From contig NZ_MAUE01000001.1 in NCBI RefSeq assembly GCF_001702265.1, positions 1-64,000 of the forward strand: a DNA stretch of 64,000 bases, read 5' to 3'. This document shows positions 17,751 to 26,831 of the stretch, piece after piece (within the stretch, counting starts at the first letter, position 1; each line of letters opens with the position of its first letter). Below the pieces are notes generated by a model. It was not told the origin of the DNA, did not search any database, and saw only the letters and a program-made list of their open reading frames with translations. The position numbers and the translations under genes were made by a program. The DNA comes from Pseudomonas aylmerensis (GTDB lineage Bacteria; Pseudomonadota; Gammaproteobacteria; Pseudomonadales; Pseudomonadaceae).

Positions 17751-18635
17751 ATGATCCGAATCCTGAAAACCGCACTGTGCACACTCGTCCTGGTGTGTAC
17801 CGCCGCCCTGGGCTTTTTTGCCTGGCAGACTTACTACCCGGTCAGCGCCAGCGGCCAGTGGCATTACCAGGTGCTGCACACGGACGTGGCCAAGGCCGCC
17901 TCGCTGATGCCCCTGGACGACGGCTCGCTGATGGTCAGCCAGGAACTCGACGACGGCAAGGGCAGCATCGTGCGCATCCACCCCGACGGCAGCCGCGAAG
18001 TGGTGGTGGGCAACCTGTCCAAGCCCGACGGCATGTTCGCCACGCGCGGCGGCTGGGTGTTCAGCCAGGAAGCCCTCGATTCGCCCGTCAGTTTCCTCAA
18101 GGACGGCCACGTCACCGAACTGTTCAGGGGCCAGAACGTGCAAGGCCTGTGGGACGACGGCGACTACCTGTATGCCATGGAAGACCGGCGCGACGAGGGC
18201 CGTGTGCTGCGTTATCGCTGGAGTGACCAGAGCCTGAGCGTCGTACGCACGGGCATGGACGAAGGCGAATCGATCATCCGCTGCAGCGACGGGCGCATGC
18301 TCTACACCAAAAAGAAGGAAGGCATGGTGCGCGAGCTGACCGAGGACGGCAGCGACCCGATGGTCGTGGACGGGCTGAACCAGCCGACGTTCCTGATGTG
18401 TGATGCGCGGGGCCTGTGGATCAACGAGGACGCCACCCACCGCGCGCGTTTGCTGCTGATCGACAAGCAGGGGCACCGGCAGACGATCCTGTCATTCCTG
18501 AAAGCGCCGCAGTCGATTGTGCCGACGACTCGAGGCACTTACCTGTTGGCCGAAGGTGGGCGTGACCGGGTACTAGAATTGACGCCGCCCATGGCGCATG
18601 TTGCGGTGGGCGACGACGGCGCTTCGACGCGTTGA
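17751..18635 (+). CDS. Membrane-anchored beta-propeller protein, SMP-30/strictosidine-synthase-like
   Basis: A 294-residue protein with an N-terminal hydrophobic anchor (ILKTALCTLVLVCTAALGFF) and then repeated short beta-blade motifs such as LDDGKGSIVRIHPDG and GRVLRYRW, which suggest a six-bladed propeller facing the periplasm. I use the ATG at 17751 because it leaves the basic MIRILK before the anchor; GTG 17691 or ATG 17694 would add about 20 polar residues. It is 83 bp past the stressosome operon and may be read from it. No catalytic residues are recognised with confidence; function unknown. Confidence 0.65.
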   Translation: MIRILKTALCTLVLVCTAALGFFAWQTYYPVSASGQWHYQVLHTDVAKAASLMPLDDGSLMVSQELDDGKGSIVRIHPDGSREVVVGNLSKPDGMFATRGGWVFSQEALDSPVSFLKDGHVTELFRGQNVQGLWDDGDYLYAMEDRRDEGRVLRYRWSDQSLSVVRTGMDEGESIIRCSDGRMLYTKKKEGMVRELTEDGSDPMVVDGLNQPTFLMCDARGLWINEDATHRARLLLIDKQGHRQTILSFLKAPQSIVPTTRGTYLLAEGGRDRVLELTPPMAHVAVGDDGASTR

Positions 18636-18718
18636 TTGTGATCGGGAAGTTGGTATCCCGGCAGAGCGCCTGGTCAAACCGTTCAAGCTCCCGGTGACCT
18701 CCCCCTCATGACATGCCA

Positions 18719-18747
18719 CGTGACGATCACAACGCGAGATCGTCACG
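18719..18747. repeat. Perfect inverted repeat between convergent genes
   Basis: CGTGACGATC at 18719-18728 pairs exactly with GATCGTCACG at 18738-18747 around a 9-base loop. It sits between the convergent genes ending at 18635 and 18770. It could end transcripts from both sides, although neither side has a clear U-run. Confidence 0.5.
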
Positions 18748-18769
18748 CAGGTGCCACGTCACTCTTGCC

Positions 18770-19795
18770 TTACTTCACCCAAGCCTGTGGCCCATCGAAA
18801 AACGCCTGCGCATTCGCGTCCAGCGTCTCCAGGTGATAGCCACCCTCCTGCACGATCACACACGGCAGGCCCAGCCCGCGAATGCATTCGCCCAACCGCG
18901 CGAAGCCTTCGCGCGTCACCGCGACTTTGCTCTGCGGGTCCAACTCGTAGATATCGAAGCCCAGCGACAGCACCAGCACATCGGCCGAAAAGTCCTTCAG
19001 CGCCTTCAACGCCACTTCAAGTTTGTCGAAGAACACGGCCTCACTGGCGCCGTGAGGCATCGGCAGATTGAGGTTGAAACCTTCACCCGCCGCGCTGCCA
19101 CGCTCTTCGGCGAAGCCGGCGACACCGGGATAGAAGTTGGTCGGGTCGCCGTGGATCGACACGTAGAGCACGTCGTCGCGCGTGTAGAAAATCTCCTGGA
19201 TGCCCTGGCCATGGTGCATGTCGGTGTCGAGCACGGCAACACGCTGGAAACCGTCGCGCAACACTTGCGCGGCCACGGCGGCGTTGTTGATGTAGCAGAA
19301 CCCGCCTGCCGCCTCGAAACGCGCGTGATGCCCCGGTGGCCGGCATAACGCGTAGGCAGCCGGGGCGCCGTCGAGAATGTCCCGGGCGGCGGCAACCGCG
19401 CTTTGCGCCGACCAGTAGGCCGAGCGCCAGGTGAGTTCGCCCACCGGGCAGCTGCCGTCGGCGAGGTAGCGCGCGGCCTGGGCAAGGATGCCGCGCAGCG
19501 CGTTGGGCTCGCGCACGAAGATGTTGGACATGACTTCGTCGCCCCAGTCTTCGGGGATTTCTTTCCAGCGCTGATGGGCTTCCTGCAGGAACGTCAGATA
19601 AGGCGCACCGTGCACGGCAAGCAGCGGATCAAGGCCGTGGTCGGCCGGCTGCTGGATGTCGAACCCAAGGGTCTGCGCGGCCTGCAGCAGGTTGCGCGCG
19701 CGCTCGGGGACCTCCTGCGGCGTGCGCATCTGGCCACGGGAGTAATAGCTGCGCGGATGGTGCAGCAGTTGTTCGGGGTGGAAAAAAGTACGCAT
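18770..19795 (-). CDS. Histone-deacetylase-family acetylpolyamine amidohydrolase
   Basis: A 341-residue arginase/deacetylase-fold enzyme. It shows the tandem catalytic histidines in CRPPGHHARFE, the zinc ligands Asp and His in LDTDMHHGQGIQ, the second zinc Asp in LSLGFDIYELDP and the transition-state-stabilising Tyr region EGGYHLE. Length and the N-terminal insert match bacterial acetylpolyamine amidohydrolases (AphA type), which deacetylate acetylputrescine and acetylcadaverine. It is the last gene of a three-gene unit with an M20 amidohydrolase and an MHS-type transporter, which fits uptake and breakdown of N-acylated amines. Confidence 0.85.
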   Translation of the reverse strand: MRTFFHPEQLLHHPRSYYSRGQMRTPQEVPERARNLLQAAQTLGFDIQQPADHGLDPLLAVHGAPYLTFLQEAHQRWKEIPEDWGDEVMSNIFVREPNALRGILAQAARYLADGSCPVGELTWRSAYWSAQSAVAAARDILDGAPAAYALCRPPGHHARFEAAGGFCYINNAAVAAQVLRDGFQRVAVLDTDMHHGQGIQEIFYTRDDVLYVSIHGDPTNFYPGVAGFAEERGSAAGEGFNLNLPMPHGASEAVFFDKLEVALKALKDFSADVLVLSLGFDIYELDPQSKVAVTREGFARLGECIRGLGLPCVIVQEGGYHLETLDANAQAFFDGPQAWVK

Positions 19796-19873
19796 GGCAA
19801 TCTCCTCAATACACAGGGTTGCGGGTAGACGCTGCCCACAGGTGAGCTTCTTCAGTCTTCCCGAACGGTGTTG

Positions 19874-21103
19874 TCAGTCGGCCCGGCCGGCGCGTTGCAA
19901 CACGGCGTTGAGCAATACGTCGGTGCCCTGGCGCACGTCCTCGGGCAACACGTCTTCGGCTTCGTTGTGGCTGAGGCCGCCGACGCAGGGGATGAAAATC
20001 ATCGCGGTCGGGCAATAGCGCGCCAGGTGGATGGCATCGTGGCCTGCGCCGCTGACGATTGGTTGCTGACTGTAGCCCAGCGCATCCACCGCGGTTTGCA
20101 CGCAGGCCACGCATTCGATGTCGAAGGGCGTGGCCGGGCTGACCCAGTGCGGGGTGACGGTGACGATGAGCCCGCGCTGTTCAGCGATGGCCTGCAACTG
20201 CTGGCGCACCTGTTGCTCCATGGCGTCGATAGCGCTGTCGCGGTGATGACGCAGGTCGACCGTGAAATTCAGCAGGCCGGGAATGGTATTGCGCGACGAA
20301 TTGGCAATGCTCAGCTCACCGACGGTGGTCAGGCCCTCGGGGGCAAAATCGGCGGCCAATTGCTCCAGCGCCTGGATCATCCGGGCCGCGCCATACAGCG
20401 CATCTTTGCGCAGCGGCATCGGCGTGGTGCCGGCATGCGCGGCCATGCCTTCGACGCGCACGTCGAGCCAGCGAATCGCCTGGCCGCCGGTCACCACGCC
20501 GATGCTCTTGGCGTTGTCTTCCAGGATCGGGCCTTGTTCGATATGCGCTTCGAAGTACGCATCCACCGCACCGCCCAACGGGCGCGCGCCGTTATAGCCG
20601 GTGGCGCGCAGGGCCTCGGCCACGCTGATACCGTCGACATCGGTCGTGGCCAGCGCCGGGGCCAGCGCCAGGCTGCCGGTGAATACCGCCGAACCGAGCA
20701 TGGCCGGGGTAAAACGCGCGCCCTCCTCGTTGGTCCACACCGCAATCTCCAACGGTTTGCGGGTCCGGATGCCCTGGTCGTCAAGGCTGCGGATCACTTC
20801 GAGGCCGGCCAGTACGCCGTAGACGCCATCAAAGCGCCCGCCTTCTGGCTGGGTGTCGAGGTGACTGCCGATCATCACCGGGGCGGCGTCCTTGTCCGTG
20901 CCGGCGCGCCGGGCGAAGAGGTTGCCGATGGCGTCCACACTGAGGGTCAGCCCGGCAGCGCTACACCAATGACTGAACAGTTCGCGACCCGCTTGGTCTT
21001 CGGCACTCAAGGCCAGCCGGCAACTGCCGCCGCGCGCAGTGGCACCGATCTCGGCCATGGCCATCAGGCTGGCCCACAGGCGTTCGCCGTTAATCTTCAA
21101 CAT
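19874..21103 (-). CDS. M20-family Zn-dependent amidohydrolase (N-carbamoyl amino acid hydrolase / allantoate type)
   Basis: A 409-residue enzyme with the metal-binding motifs of the AllC/HyuC/beta-ureidopropionase branch: GSHLDTQPEGGRFDG (about 80-95), WTNEEGARF with the catalytic Glu pair, EAHIEQGPIL and SGAGHDAIHLA near the C-terminus. The ATG at 21103 has GGGAGA eight bases upstream, so an ATG 12 codons earlier is rejected. These enzymes cleave N-carbamoyl groups or ureides. The neighbours (transporter before, deacetylase after) suggest one catabolic route, but the substrate is not set by sequence. Confidence 0.85.
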   Translation of the reverse strand: MLKINGERLWASLMAMAEIGATARGGSCRLALSAEDQAGRELFSHWCSAAGLTLSVDAIGNLFARRAGTDKDAAPVMIGSHLDTQPEGGRFDGVYGVLAGLEVIRSLDDQGIRTRKPLEIAVWTNEEGARFTPAMLGSAVFTGSLALAPALATTDVDGISVAEALRATGYNGARPLGGAVDAYFEAHIEQGPILEDNAKSIGVVTGGQAIRWLDVRVEGMAAHAGTTPMPLRKDALYGAARMIQALEQLAADFAPEGLTTVGELSIANSSRNTIPGLLNFTVDLRHHRDSAIDAMEQQVRQQLQAIAEQRGLIVTVTPHWVSPATPFDIECVACVQTAVDALGYSQQPIVSGAGHDAIHLARYCPTAMIFIPCVGGLSHNEAEDVLPEDVRQGTDVLLNAVLQRAGRAD

Positions 21104-21116
21104 GCTGCAATCTCCC

Positions 21117-22436
21117 TCAGGCACTCTGTGCCATTTCAATTCGGTGCGCGCTGGCGTGGCGGCGCGACAAGGCCAATACGCACACCAGCGACACCGCCGC
21201 GATCAGGCTGTAGAACACTGCCATCGGCCACCATTGGCCCTGGTATTCGTGGGCCAGCCACGTGCCGATCAATGGCGTCAGGCCACCGGCCAGCGCACCG
21301 CACACCTGATAAGCCAGGGAGATGGCGGTGTAGCGCACGCGGGTTTCGAACAGGCCGCTGACAAAGCCTGCGATCACCGCATAAAACGAGGCCATGCACA
21401 CCACTGCCAAGGCGATGCCGAGGATGATCAACGGCGCCTGGCCACTGCTCACCAGCACGAACATCGGATAAGGCGAGGCCATTGCCAGCACGGTCATCGC
21501 ACACAGGAAACGCGTAGCACCGACCTTCTCTGCCACCCAGGCCGCCAGGGGCTGGACGCAGAACTGAATGATCGCCACGAAGAACAGGCACTCCAGGATC
21601 AGCGAGCGCGGTAGGCCCAATTGCTGAGTGCTGTAGGCAATCATGAAGGTGTTGGTGAAATACACCCCGGCAATCCCCAGGGTATTGGCACCGATGCACA
21701 GCAACAGTGGGCGCCAGGCGGTTTTCAGCACTTCGATCACCGGGGCCTGGTCCTGCTTGATTGCCCGGGCTTTTTCCGCGAGGGCCTTGTCTTCGAGGAA
21801 CTCCGGCGACTCGTTGACGCCAAGGCGAATCGCCAGGCCGACCACCAGCAGCAAGGCGCTGGCGAGGAACGGCAGGCGCCAGCCCCAGTTGAGCAAGTCT
21901 TCTTCGGGCAAGCGGGTGACTGCGCTGAACGCCAGCAGGGACAGGATCAACCCCGCCGGGCTGCCCAGTTGCGCGAAGGACGCGAAGAAGTTACGCCGCC
22001 CTTTCGGCGCGTGCTCGCCGGCCATCAACACTGCCCCGCCCCACTCGCCGCCGACGGCAATGCCTTGCACCACCCGCAACAGCACCAGCAAGACCGGTGC
22101 TGCGGCGCCGATCTGCGCATAGGTCGGCAACAGGCCGATGCAGACGGTGACCACGCCCATCATCACCAGGGTGATCACCAGGGATTTCTTGCGGCCGATC
22201 CGGTCGCCGATATGGCCGAACACAATGCCGCCCAAGGGCCGCGCGAAGAAACCCACGGCGAAGGTGCCGAACGCGGCCATGGTGCTGAACAGTTTGTCTT
22301 CGGAAGGGAAAAACAGTTGGCCAAACACCAGTGCAGCGGCGGTGGCGTAGATGTAGAAATCGTACCACTCGATCATGGTGCCGATAAAAGCGGCGGCCGC
22401 AGCACGGCGAGGCTGGGGCGAAGCGGAAGGCTTCAT
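21117..22436 (-). CDS. MFS transporter, metabolite:H+ symporter family
   Basis: A 439-residue, 12-helix carrier. The opening AFIGTMIEWYDFYIYATAAA and the loop FGHIGDRIGRKKSL are hallmarks of the MHS branch (KgtP, ShiA, ProP relatives), as is GGEWGGAVLMAGEHAP in helix 4-5. It is first in the operon that continues to the M20 hydrolase 13 bp downstream and then the deacetylase, so it probably imports their substrate. The divergent LysR at 22594 and a dyad at 22549-22570 point to LysR control. Confidence 0.88.
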   Translation of the reverse strand: MKPSASPQPRRAAAAAFIGTMIEWYDFYIYATAAALVFGQLFFPSEDKLFSTMAAFGTFAVGFFARPLGGIVFGHIGDRIGRKKSLVITLVMMGVVTVCIGLLPTYAQIGAAAPVLLVLLRVVQGIAVGGEWGGAVLMAGEHAPKGRRNFFASFAQLGSPAGLILSLLAFSAVTRLPEEDLLNWGWRLPFLASALLLVVGLAIRLGVNESPEFLEDKALAEKARAIKQDQAPVIEVLKTAWRPLLLCIGANTLGIAGVYFTNTFMIAYSTQQLGLPRSLILECLFFVAIIQFCVQPLAAWVAEKVGATRFLCAMTVLAMASPYPMFVLVSSGQAPLIILGIALAVVCMASFYAVIAGFVSGLFETRVRYTAISLAYQVCGALAGGLTPLIGTWLAHEYQGQWWPMAVFYSLIAAVSLVCVLALSRRHASAHRIEMAQSA

Positions 22437-22548
22437 GGGCGGGCTCCTTTGGTTATTTTTTTGGCAGGAGAAAGGTCAAACGCAGGCGCTCTGATGGCGC
22501 TTGTCGAGGAGGATTTTTCGTCTCGGGGCTATGATTAGTCAATTTTCT

Positions 22549-22570
22549 ATTTATTATTCCGATTATAAAT
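22549..22570. promoter_or_regulatory. AT-rich dyad in the transporter/LysR intergenic region
   Basis: ATTTAT and ATAAAT are separated by 10 bp, forming a perfect dyad 24 bp before the LysR start at 22594 and about 112 bp before the divergent transporter start. The surrounding 50 bp are sharply AT-richer than the flanks. It is a plausible LysR operator and promoter for both directions. Confidence 0.45.
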
Positions 22571-22593
22571 CCTGCTTATGATCGAGCCCGCGC

Positions 22594-23535
22594 ATGTCCG
22601 AACCCCGCCGCGATATTCACCCGCTGCTCAACGACCGGCTGGACTGGAACCTGCTGCGCACCTTTCGCGTGATCGGCCAGGAGCTGAGCATCAGCCGCGC
22701 CGCCGCGCGCCTGCACCTGACGCAACCGGCGATCAGCCAGGCGCTCAAACGCCTGGAAGAACAACTCGACTGCCAACTGATCGTGCGCCGTGGCCCGCGC
22801 TTTGTACTGACCGAAGCCGGCGAACAGATTTTCGCCATCGCCGGCGAGATGTACGGCCAGGTCTCGCAGATGAGCAACGCCCTGCAAAAACCCGGCGATG
22901 AAGTGATCGGCAAAGTGCGCCTGCTGATGATCAGCCGCATCAACTCAGAGACCTTTGATGACTTCCTCACCGGCTTCCACCGCGAACATCCGCGGGTCGA
23001 CCTCGAGGTCGAAGTGATGCGCAGCTCCGACATCGTCGCCGCCCTGCTGGAAAAAACCGCGACCCTCGGACTGAGCCTCAATCGCCGGCCGCAGCCGCGC
23101 CTGGAGCAGCACCTGTTCCTGCGTCAACGCTACGCATTCTTTTGCGGGCGCCACCACCCGCTGTTTGGCCGTACCGGTTTGGCCGAAGGTGATTTGCAGT
23201 CGGAGAACTTCGTCAGTTTCACCAGCGACCAGATCGGCGGGATGCTCTCGCCACTGACCATCTTTCGCGATCAGCAAGGCTTCAGCGGGCGCATCGTGGC
23301 CTCGTCCTCCAGCCTGGAAGAAGTGCGACGTCTGGTGATCGCCGGGTTCGGCCTGGGGTGCCTGCCGATCCATGTGGTGGCGGAGGACATGAAAAACGGG
23401 CTGCTGTGGCGGCTGCCGCCCGATGAAGGGATCGCCGATGTGGACATTCACCTGTTGTGGAATCGTGAACAGAAGATGAGTCGGGCCGAGACGGTGTTTA
23501 TCCAGAGCCTGGCCGCGCGCTTGACCCGCGAATAA
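22594..23535 (+). CDS. LysR-family transcriptional regulator
   Basis: A 313-residue regulator with helix-turn-helix SISRAAARLHLTQPAISQAL (about residues 32-51) and effector domain. It diverges from the transporter/M20 hydrolase/deacetylase operon with 157 bp between starts, the classic arrangement for a LysR activator and its target operon. It probably senses the imported substrate or an intermediate. Confidence 0.9.
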   Translation: MSEPRRDIHPLLNDRLDWNLLRTFRVIGQELSISRAAARLHLTQPAISQALKRLEEQLDCQLIVRRGPRFVLTEAGEQIFAIAGEMYGQVSQMSNALQKPGDEVIGKVRLLMISRINSETFDDFLTGFHREHPRVDLEVEVMRSSDIVAALLEKTATLGLSLNRRPQPRLEQHLFLRQRYAFFCGRHHPLFGRTGLAEGDLQSENFVSFTSDQIGGMLSPLTIFRDQQGFSGRIVASSSSLEEVRRLVIAGFGLGCLPIHVVAEDMKNGLLWRLPPDEGIADVDIHLLWNREQKMSRAETVFIQSLAARLTRE

Positions 23536-23647
23536 TTGGCGTCTTTTGCAAGTCACTTGGCGCCCTTCTGCTAGTGCCTGGACCGCGTTCATCGACCATC
23601 CTGGGTTCCCAGGCTGCTTGAGCCGCCCGAAACGAAGAGGTGTTCGC

Positions 23648-24469
23648 ATGTCCAAGATCTGGTTTATCACTGGCAGTTCCCGTGGCCTTGGCCGCGCCAT
23701 CACCGAAGCGGCCTTGCGCGCCGGCGATCGTGTGGCGGCCACTGCACGCACTCCCCGCCAACTGGATGAACTGGTGGCCGAGTACGGTGACGCAATCTAC
23801 CCACTGCAGCTGGATGTGACCGACAACCTGCAGGTCCTACAGGCTGTGGAGGCCGCCGTGGCGCACTTCGGTCGCCTGGATGTGGTGGTCAACAACGCGG
23901 GGTATGGCGACCTGGCCTCGGTCGAGGATGTCACCCTGGAGGACTTCTCGGCACAGATCGACACCAACTTCTATGGTGTCGTGCACGTCAGCAAGGCCGT
24001 GGTGCCGATCCTGCGCGCCCAGGGTCGCGGGCATATCTTTCAGGTATCGTCGTTGGGCGGGCGGATTGGCATGGCGGGCCTGGCGGCTTACCAGAGTGCC
24101 AAGTGGGCCGTGGGCGGTTTTTCAACCGTGCTGGCGCAAGAGGTCAACCCGCTGGGCGTGCAGGTGACGGTGCTGGAACCGGGCGGCATGCGTACCGACT
24201 GGTCGGGCAGCTCCATGACGATTGCGCCGATCAGTGCGCCCTATCAGCAAAGTGTCGGTGCACTGGTTGAGTTGCTCAACTCCCCCGGCATTCTGCCGAC
24301 CGGGCCGGAGCGGGTGGCCGAGATCGTGCTCGAACTGGCCCTGAGTGAAGACGCGCCCCTGCGCCTGTTGATCGGCAGCGATGCGGTGCAATATGCCGCG
24401 CGGGCGGCGGCGGACCTGGCAGCTTCCGACGAGAAATGGCATGACCTCAGTGTGTCAGCCTCCGATTGA
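23648..24469 (+). CDS. Short-chain dehydrogenase/reductase
   Basis: A 273-residue classical SDR. The N-terminal Rossmann motif is TGSSRGLGRA, the NNAG motif is present in VVNNAGYGDL, and the catalytic Ser and Tyr-x-x-x-Lys are in QVSSLGG and AYQSAKWAV. The ATG at 23648 follows GAAGAGG by seven bases. The residue after the second beta strand (TARTP) suggests preference for NADP. It is followed 18 bp later by an AraC-type gene in the same direction, its likely regulator. Substrate unknown. Confidence 0.9.
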   Translation: MSKIWFITGSSRGLGRAITEAALRAGDRVAATARTPRQLDELVAEYGDAIYPLQLDVTDNLQVLQAVEAAVAHFGRLDVVVNNAGYGDLASVEDVTLEDFSAQIDTNFYGVVHVSKAVVPILRAQGRGHIFQVSSLGGRIGMAGLAAYQSAKWAVGGFSTVLAQEVNPLGVQVTVLEPGGMRTDWSGSSMTIAPISAPYQQSVGALVELLNSPGILPTGPERVAEIVLELALSEDAPLRLLIGSDAVQYAARAAADLAASDEKWHDLSVSASD

Positions 24470-24487
24470 TTGAAACAAAGGTGGTCC

Positions 24488-25507
24488 ATGTCTGACGCAC
24501 GCCAATCGCGCTTCAACATTCCGCAGGTGTTCTGGCACGCCCTGACAACCATCGGGCTGGAGCCTGCAGCGGTGTTACGCCAGGCACGGCTGCCAATGAC
24601 CCTGCACTTGGGCGAGCGCAGTGATCGTCGCCACGTCAGCACCGAGGAATATTTTCGCCTGTGGGAAGCCGTGGGCGTGCTCAATCCCGATCCGGCGGCC
24701 GGCGTCCTGCTGGTCACCCAGCTGGACAGCAGCGCCCTGCCGCCGTCCAGTTTTGCCGCGTTCATCGCCCGCGACTTTCGCGATGGCCTGCATCGCCTCG
24801 CACGCTTCAAGCAACTGTGTACGCCCGAACGCGTGCAAGTGAACGAGGACGGCGCGACCTGCACAGTCACCCTCGACTGGCTGCGCAGCCAGCAGCCGCC
24901 ACCGCGGCTGTTGATCGACGCGGCGTTTGCGACGTTTGTCGAGCTGGGCCGGCGCGGCTCGGGGGTGCACATCACGGCGCGTTGTGTCGAACTGGCCCGC
25001 CCCCGGAGCAACAGCCCGGCACTGGCGGAGTTTTTCGGCTGTGCCATCCGTTTCGGTGCCACGCGCAATGCCTTGGTGTTCGACACCGCCGACCTCAAAC
25101 GGCCCTTCCCTGGCCATAACCCGGAACTGCTCGACCTGCTGAACCCGGCCCTGGTGGCGGCGTTGGCCGAAGCGACCGCGCCCGCCACGATCAGCCACCA
25201 GGTGAAAAGCACCCTCAAGCGCCTCTTCGCCAGTGGGCGCCCGGAGATGGTCGACGTGGCCCGCGAACTGGGCCTGAGCGAACGCACCTTGCAGCGGCGC
25301 ATGACCGAGGAAGGCACAGGCTTTCGGCAATTGCTGCTGGAGAGCCGCCAGGAGGTGGTGCGCCATCTGCTGGCGGAGCCGTCGATCGAAATAGACGAGA
25401 TCGCCTGCCTGCTCGGTTACGAAGACACCAACTCGTTTTATCGCGCGTTTCGCACCTGGGAAGGCACCACGCCCACGCGTTGGCGCGCCCTGCAGACCCG
25501 TCACTGA
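24488..25507 (+). CDS. AraC-family transcriptional regulator
   Basis: A 339-residue regulator of the OruR/ArgR-like AraC subgroup: an N-terminal ligand-binding domain (about residues 10-210) and a C-terminal double helix-turn-helix (MVDVARELGLSERTLQRRM; IEIDEIACLLGYEDTNSFYR). I start at ATG 24488 with AAAGG upstream; a TTG at 24470 directly after the dehydrogenase stop is less likely. Co-directional with the SDR gene and probably its regulator. Confidence 0.88.
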   Translation: MSDARQSRFNIPQVFWHALTTIGLEPAAVLRQARLPMTLHLGERSDRRHVSTEEYFRLWEAVGVLNPDPAAGVLLVTQLDSSALPPSSFAAFIARDFRDGLHRLARFKQLCTPERVQVNEDGATCTVTLDWLRSQQPPPRLLIDAAFATFVELGRRGSGVHITARCVELARPRSNSPALAEFFGCAIRFGATRNALVFDTADLKRPFPGHNPELLDLLNPALVAALAEATAPATISHQVKSTLKRLFASGRPEMVDVARELGLSERTLQRRMTEEGTGFRQLLLESRQEVVRHLLAEPSIEIDEIACLLGYEDTNSFYRAFRTWEGTTPTRWRALQTRH

Positions 25508-25509
25508 GA

Positions 25510-26277
25510 TCAGGCCGGCAAGCTGCGCTCGACGCTGCTGGCCATGATCTGCAAATCCTCGAAAGGGTTTCGGCCGATCAGCATGAAGGCATGGGACGCG
25601 CTGGCCCAATACACCACGTTCATGCCTCGGCGCTGCTCGGTGGCGAAAGTCGCCGGGGCTCTTTTGTTGGCCGTGATGCACAGCGCCAGTGGACCGTGGC
25701 GGGGATCCAGGTAGGTCAACTGGCCGATGATCACGCCGTCATAGTCCAGGCTCTGCGCCCGCCGGAACTCGGCGCCGGGCAAGGCCACGGCAGCAGGCGA
25801 CAACGGCAGGCCCAGTTGCGTGCCCACTGCGCTGAGTTGCGCGAGGTGGGCAGCCGGGTCCGCGCTGAGATTGTCCAGTGTCTGCGGCGTGTACAACGCC
25901 ATGTATTCAGCCACCGAGGCGCGCCAGCCCTGGCCGGGTTCCCCATGCGGCCAGGCCAGGAACAGGCGATCGGCGACCACGCCGGCCACCGCGAACCCTG
26001 CGGCCACGGCGAGGAAACGGCGGCGACTCAAGGCGGGGACCGCTGCCGGCGGCAAGGCGTTGAGCATCGCCTGCAGGCGGTCGGTCGGCGCTTGATCCAG
26101 CACGCTGTCGAACGCGTCCTTGAACGGCATATCAGCGCACCGCAGCACCTCCAGGCGCGCAGCGACCGCGGGGTGAGCGTGGATCTGGTCGGCGATGACC
26201 CGGCGCTGGTCGGCATCCAGTTCTCCATCCAGATAAGCCACCAACTGCTCATCGCAAGGCAAGTGTGTGTGATTCAT
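25510..26277 (-). CDS. Membrane anti-sigma factor
   Basis: A 255-residue protein. The N-terminal 65 residues are a helical anti-sigma-like domain (DEQLVAYLDGELDADQR), followed by an arginine-rich segment and one hydrophobic helix (RRRFLAVAAGFAVAGVVAD, about 84-102), then a soluble domain that would be periplasmic. The start overlaps the sigma gene by ATGA, the usual sigma/anti-sigma coupling. It lacks the HxxxCxxC zinc motif of ZAS proteins. The SRRRFL-hydrophobic stretch resembles a twin-arginine signal, so Tat-dependent insertion is conceivable. It should hold the ECF sigma inactive until a periplasmic or redox signal. Confidence 0.8.
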   Translation of the reverse strand: MNHTHLPCDEQLVAYLDGELDADQRRVIADQIHAHPAVAARLEVLRCADMPFKDAFDSVLDQAPTDRLQAMLNALPPAAVPALSRRRFLAVAAGFAVAGVVADRLFLAWPHGEPGQGWRASVAEYMALYTPQTLDNLSADPAAHLAQLSAVGTQLGLPLSPAAVALPGAEFRRAQSLDYDGVIIGQLTYLDPRHGPLALCITANKRAPATFATEQRRGMNVVYWASASHAFMLIGRNPFEDLQIMASSVERSLPA

Positions 26278-26822
26278 CGGCGTTCTCCACTGGCGTGTCC
26301 CGCGTGGGCTTTTGCCGGGGCCGTCTCGGCCAGCCTGGCGCGTGCGGCCGCGAGCCGACTCATGACTGTGCCGACCGGTATTTGCAGGACATCGGCAATT
26401 TCCTTGTATGAAAGCCCTTCGACATACGCCAGAAAAACCGTTTCTCGTTGCGCTTCGGGCAACCCGTTGACCCGCTTGATCACTTGCGCGGCGAGCACGT
26501 GATCCTGGGCCTGGCTTTCGCCATCGAATGACAACGCCTGCTCTGCATCGACAAAGCCCTGCCCCTGACGAACCCGCTGCGAGCGCAGTTCGTTGAGCCA
26601 GATCGAGTGCATGATCGCCAGCAACCAGCGATCCAGCCGCGTGCCGGCGACAAATTGCCCGGCACGCTCCAGCGCCCGCACACACGTGGCCTGCACCAGG
26701 TCCTCGGCCAGGTGCTTTTGTCGCGACAACACCAGGCCGTATCGCCATAAACGCGGCAACAACTGGCCCAATTCGCGACGAAACTCAGCCTCTCGAGTAA
26801 TGGCGGCCCCCTGCTCGTTCAC
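26274..26822 (-). CDS. ECF-type RNA polymerase sigma factor
   Basis: A 182-residue group IV sigma factor with only regions 2 and 4: region 2 includes KHLAEDLVQATCVRALE, and region 4 includes LSYKEIADVLQIPVGTVMSR with the recognition helix. The start is a GTG at 26822 because no ATG lies near the N-terminus, and the TPR gene ends just 9 bp upstream. It overlaps its anti-sigma gene. The operon also holds a TPR protein and cytochrome b561, hinting at a redox or envelope stimulus. Confidence 0.88.
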   Translation of the reverse strand: MNEQGAAITREAEFRRELGQLLPRLWRYGLVLSRQKHLAEDLVQATCVRALERAGQFVAGTRLDRWLLAIMHSIWLNELRSQRVRQGQGFVDAEQALSFDGESQAQDHVLAAQVIKRVNGLPEAQRETVFLAYVEGLSYKEIADVLQIPVGTVMSRLAAARARLAETAPAKAHAGHASGERR

Positions 26823-26831
26823 TCACCGACG

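Noticed and set aside
19868..21361. A 497-codon open frame on the plus strand
   Set aside because: It is antisense to the M20 hydrolase and transporter, whose motifs are clear; the product is His/Arg/Gln-rich with no domain. Long antisense frames are expected at this GC content.
21621..22538. A 305-codon plus-strand frame
   Set aside because: Antisense to the MHS transporter; protein has long His/Gln runs and no fold.
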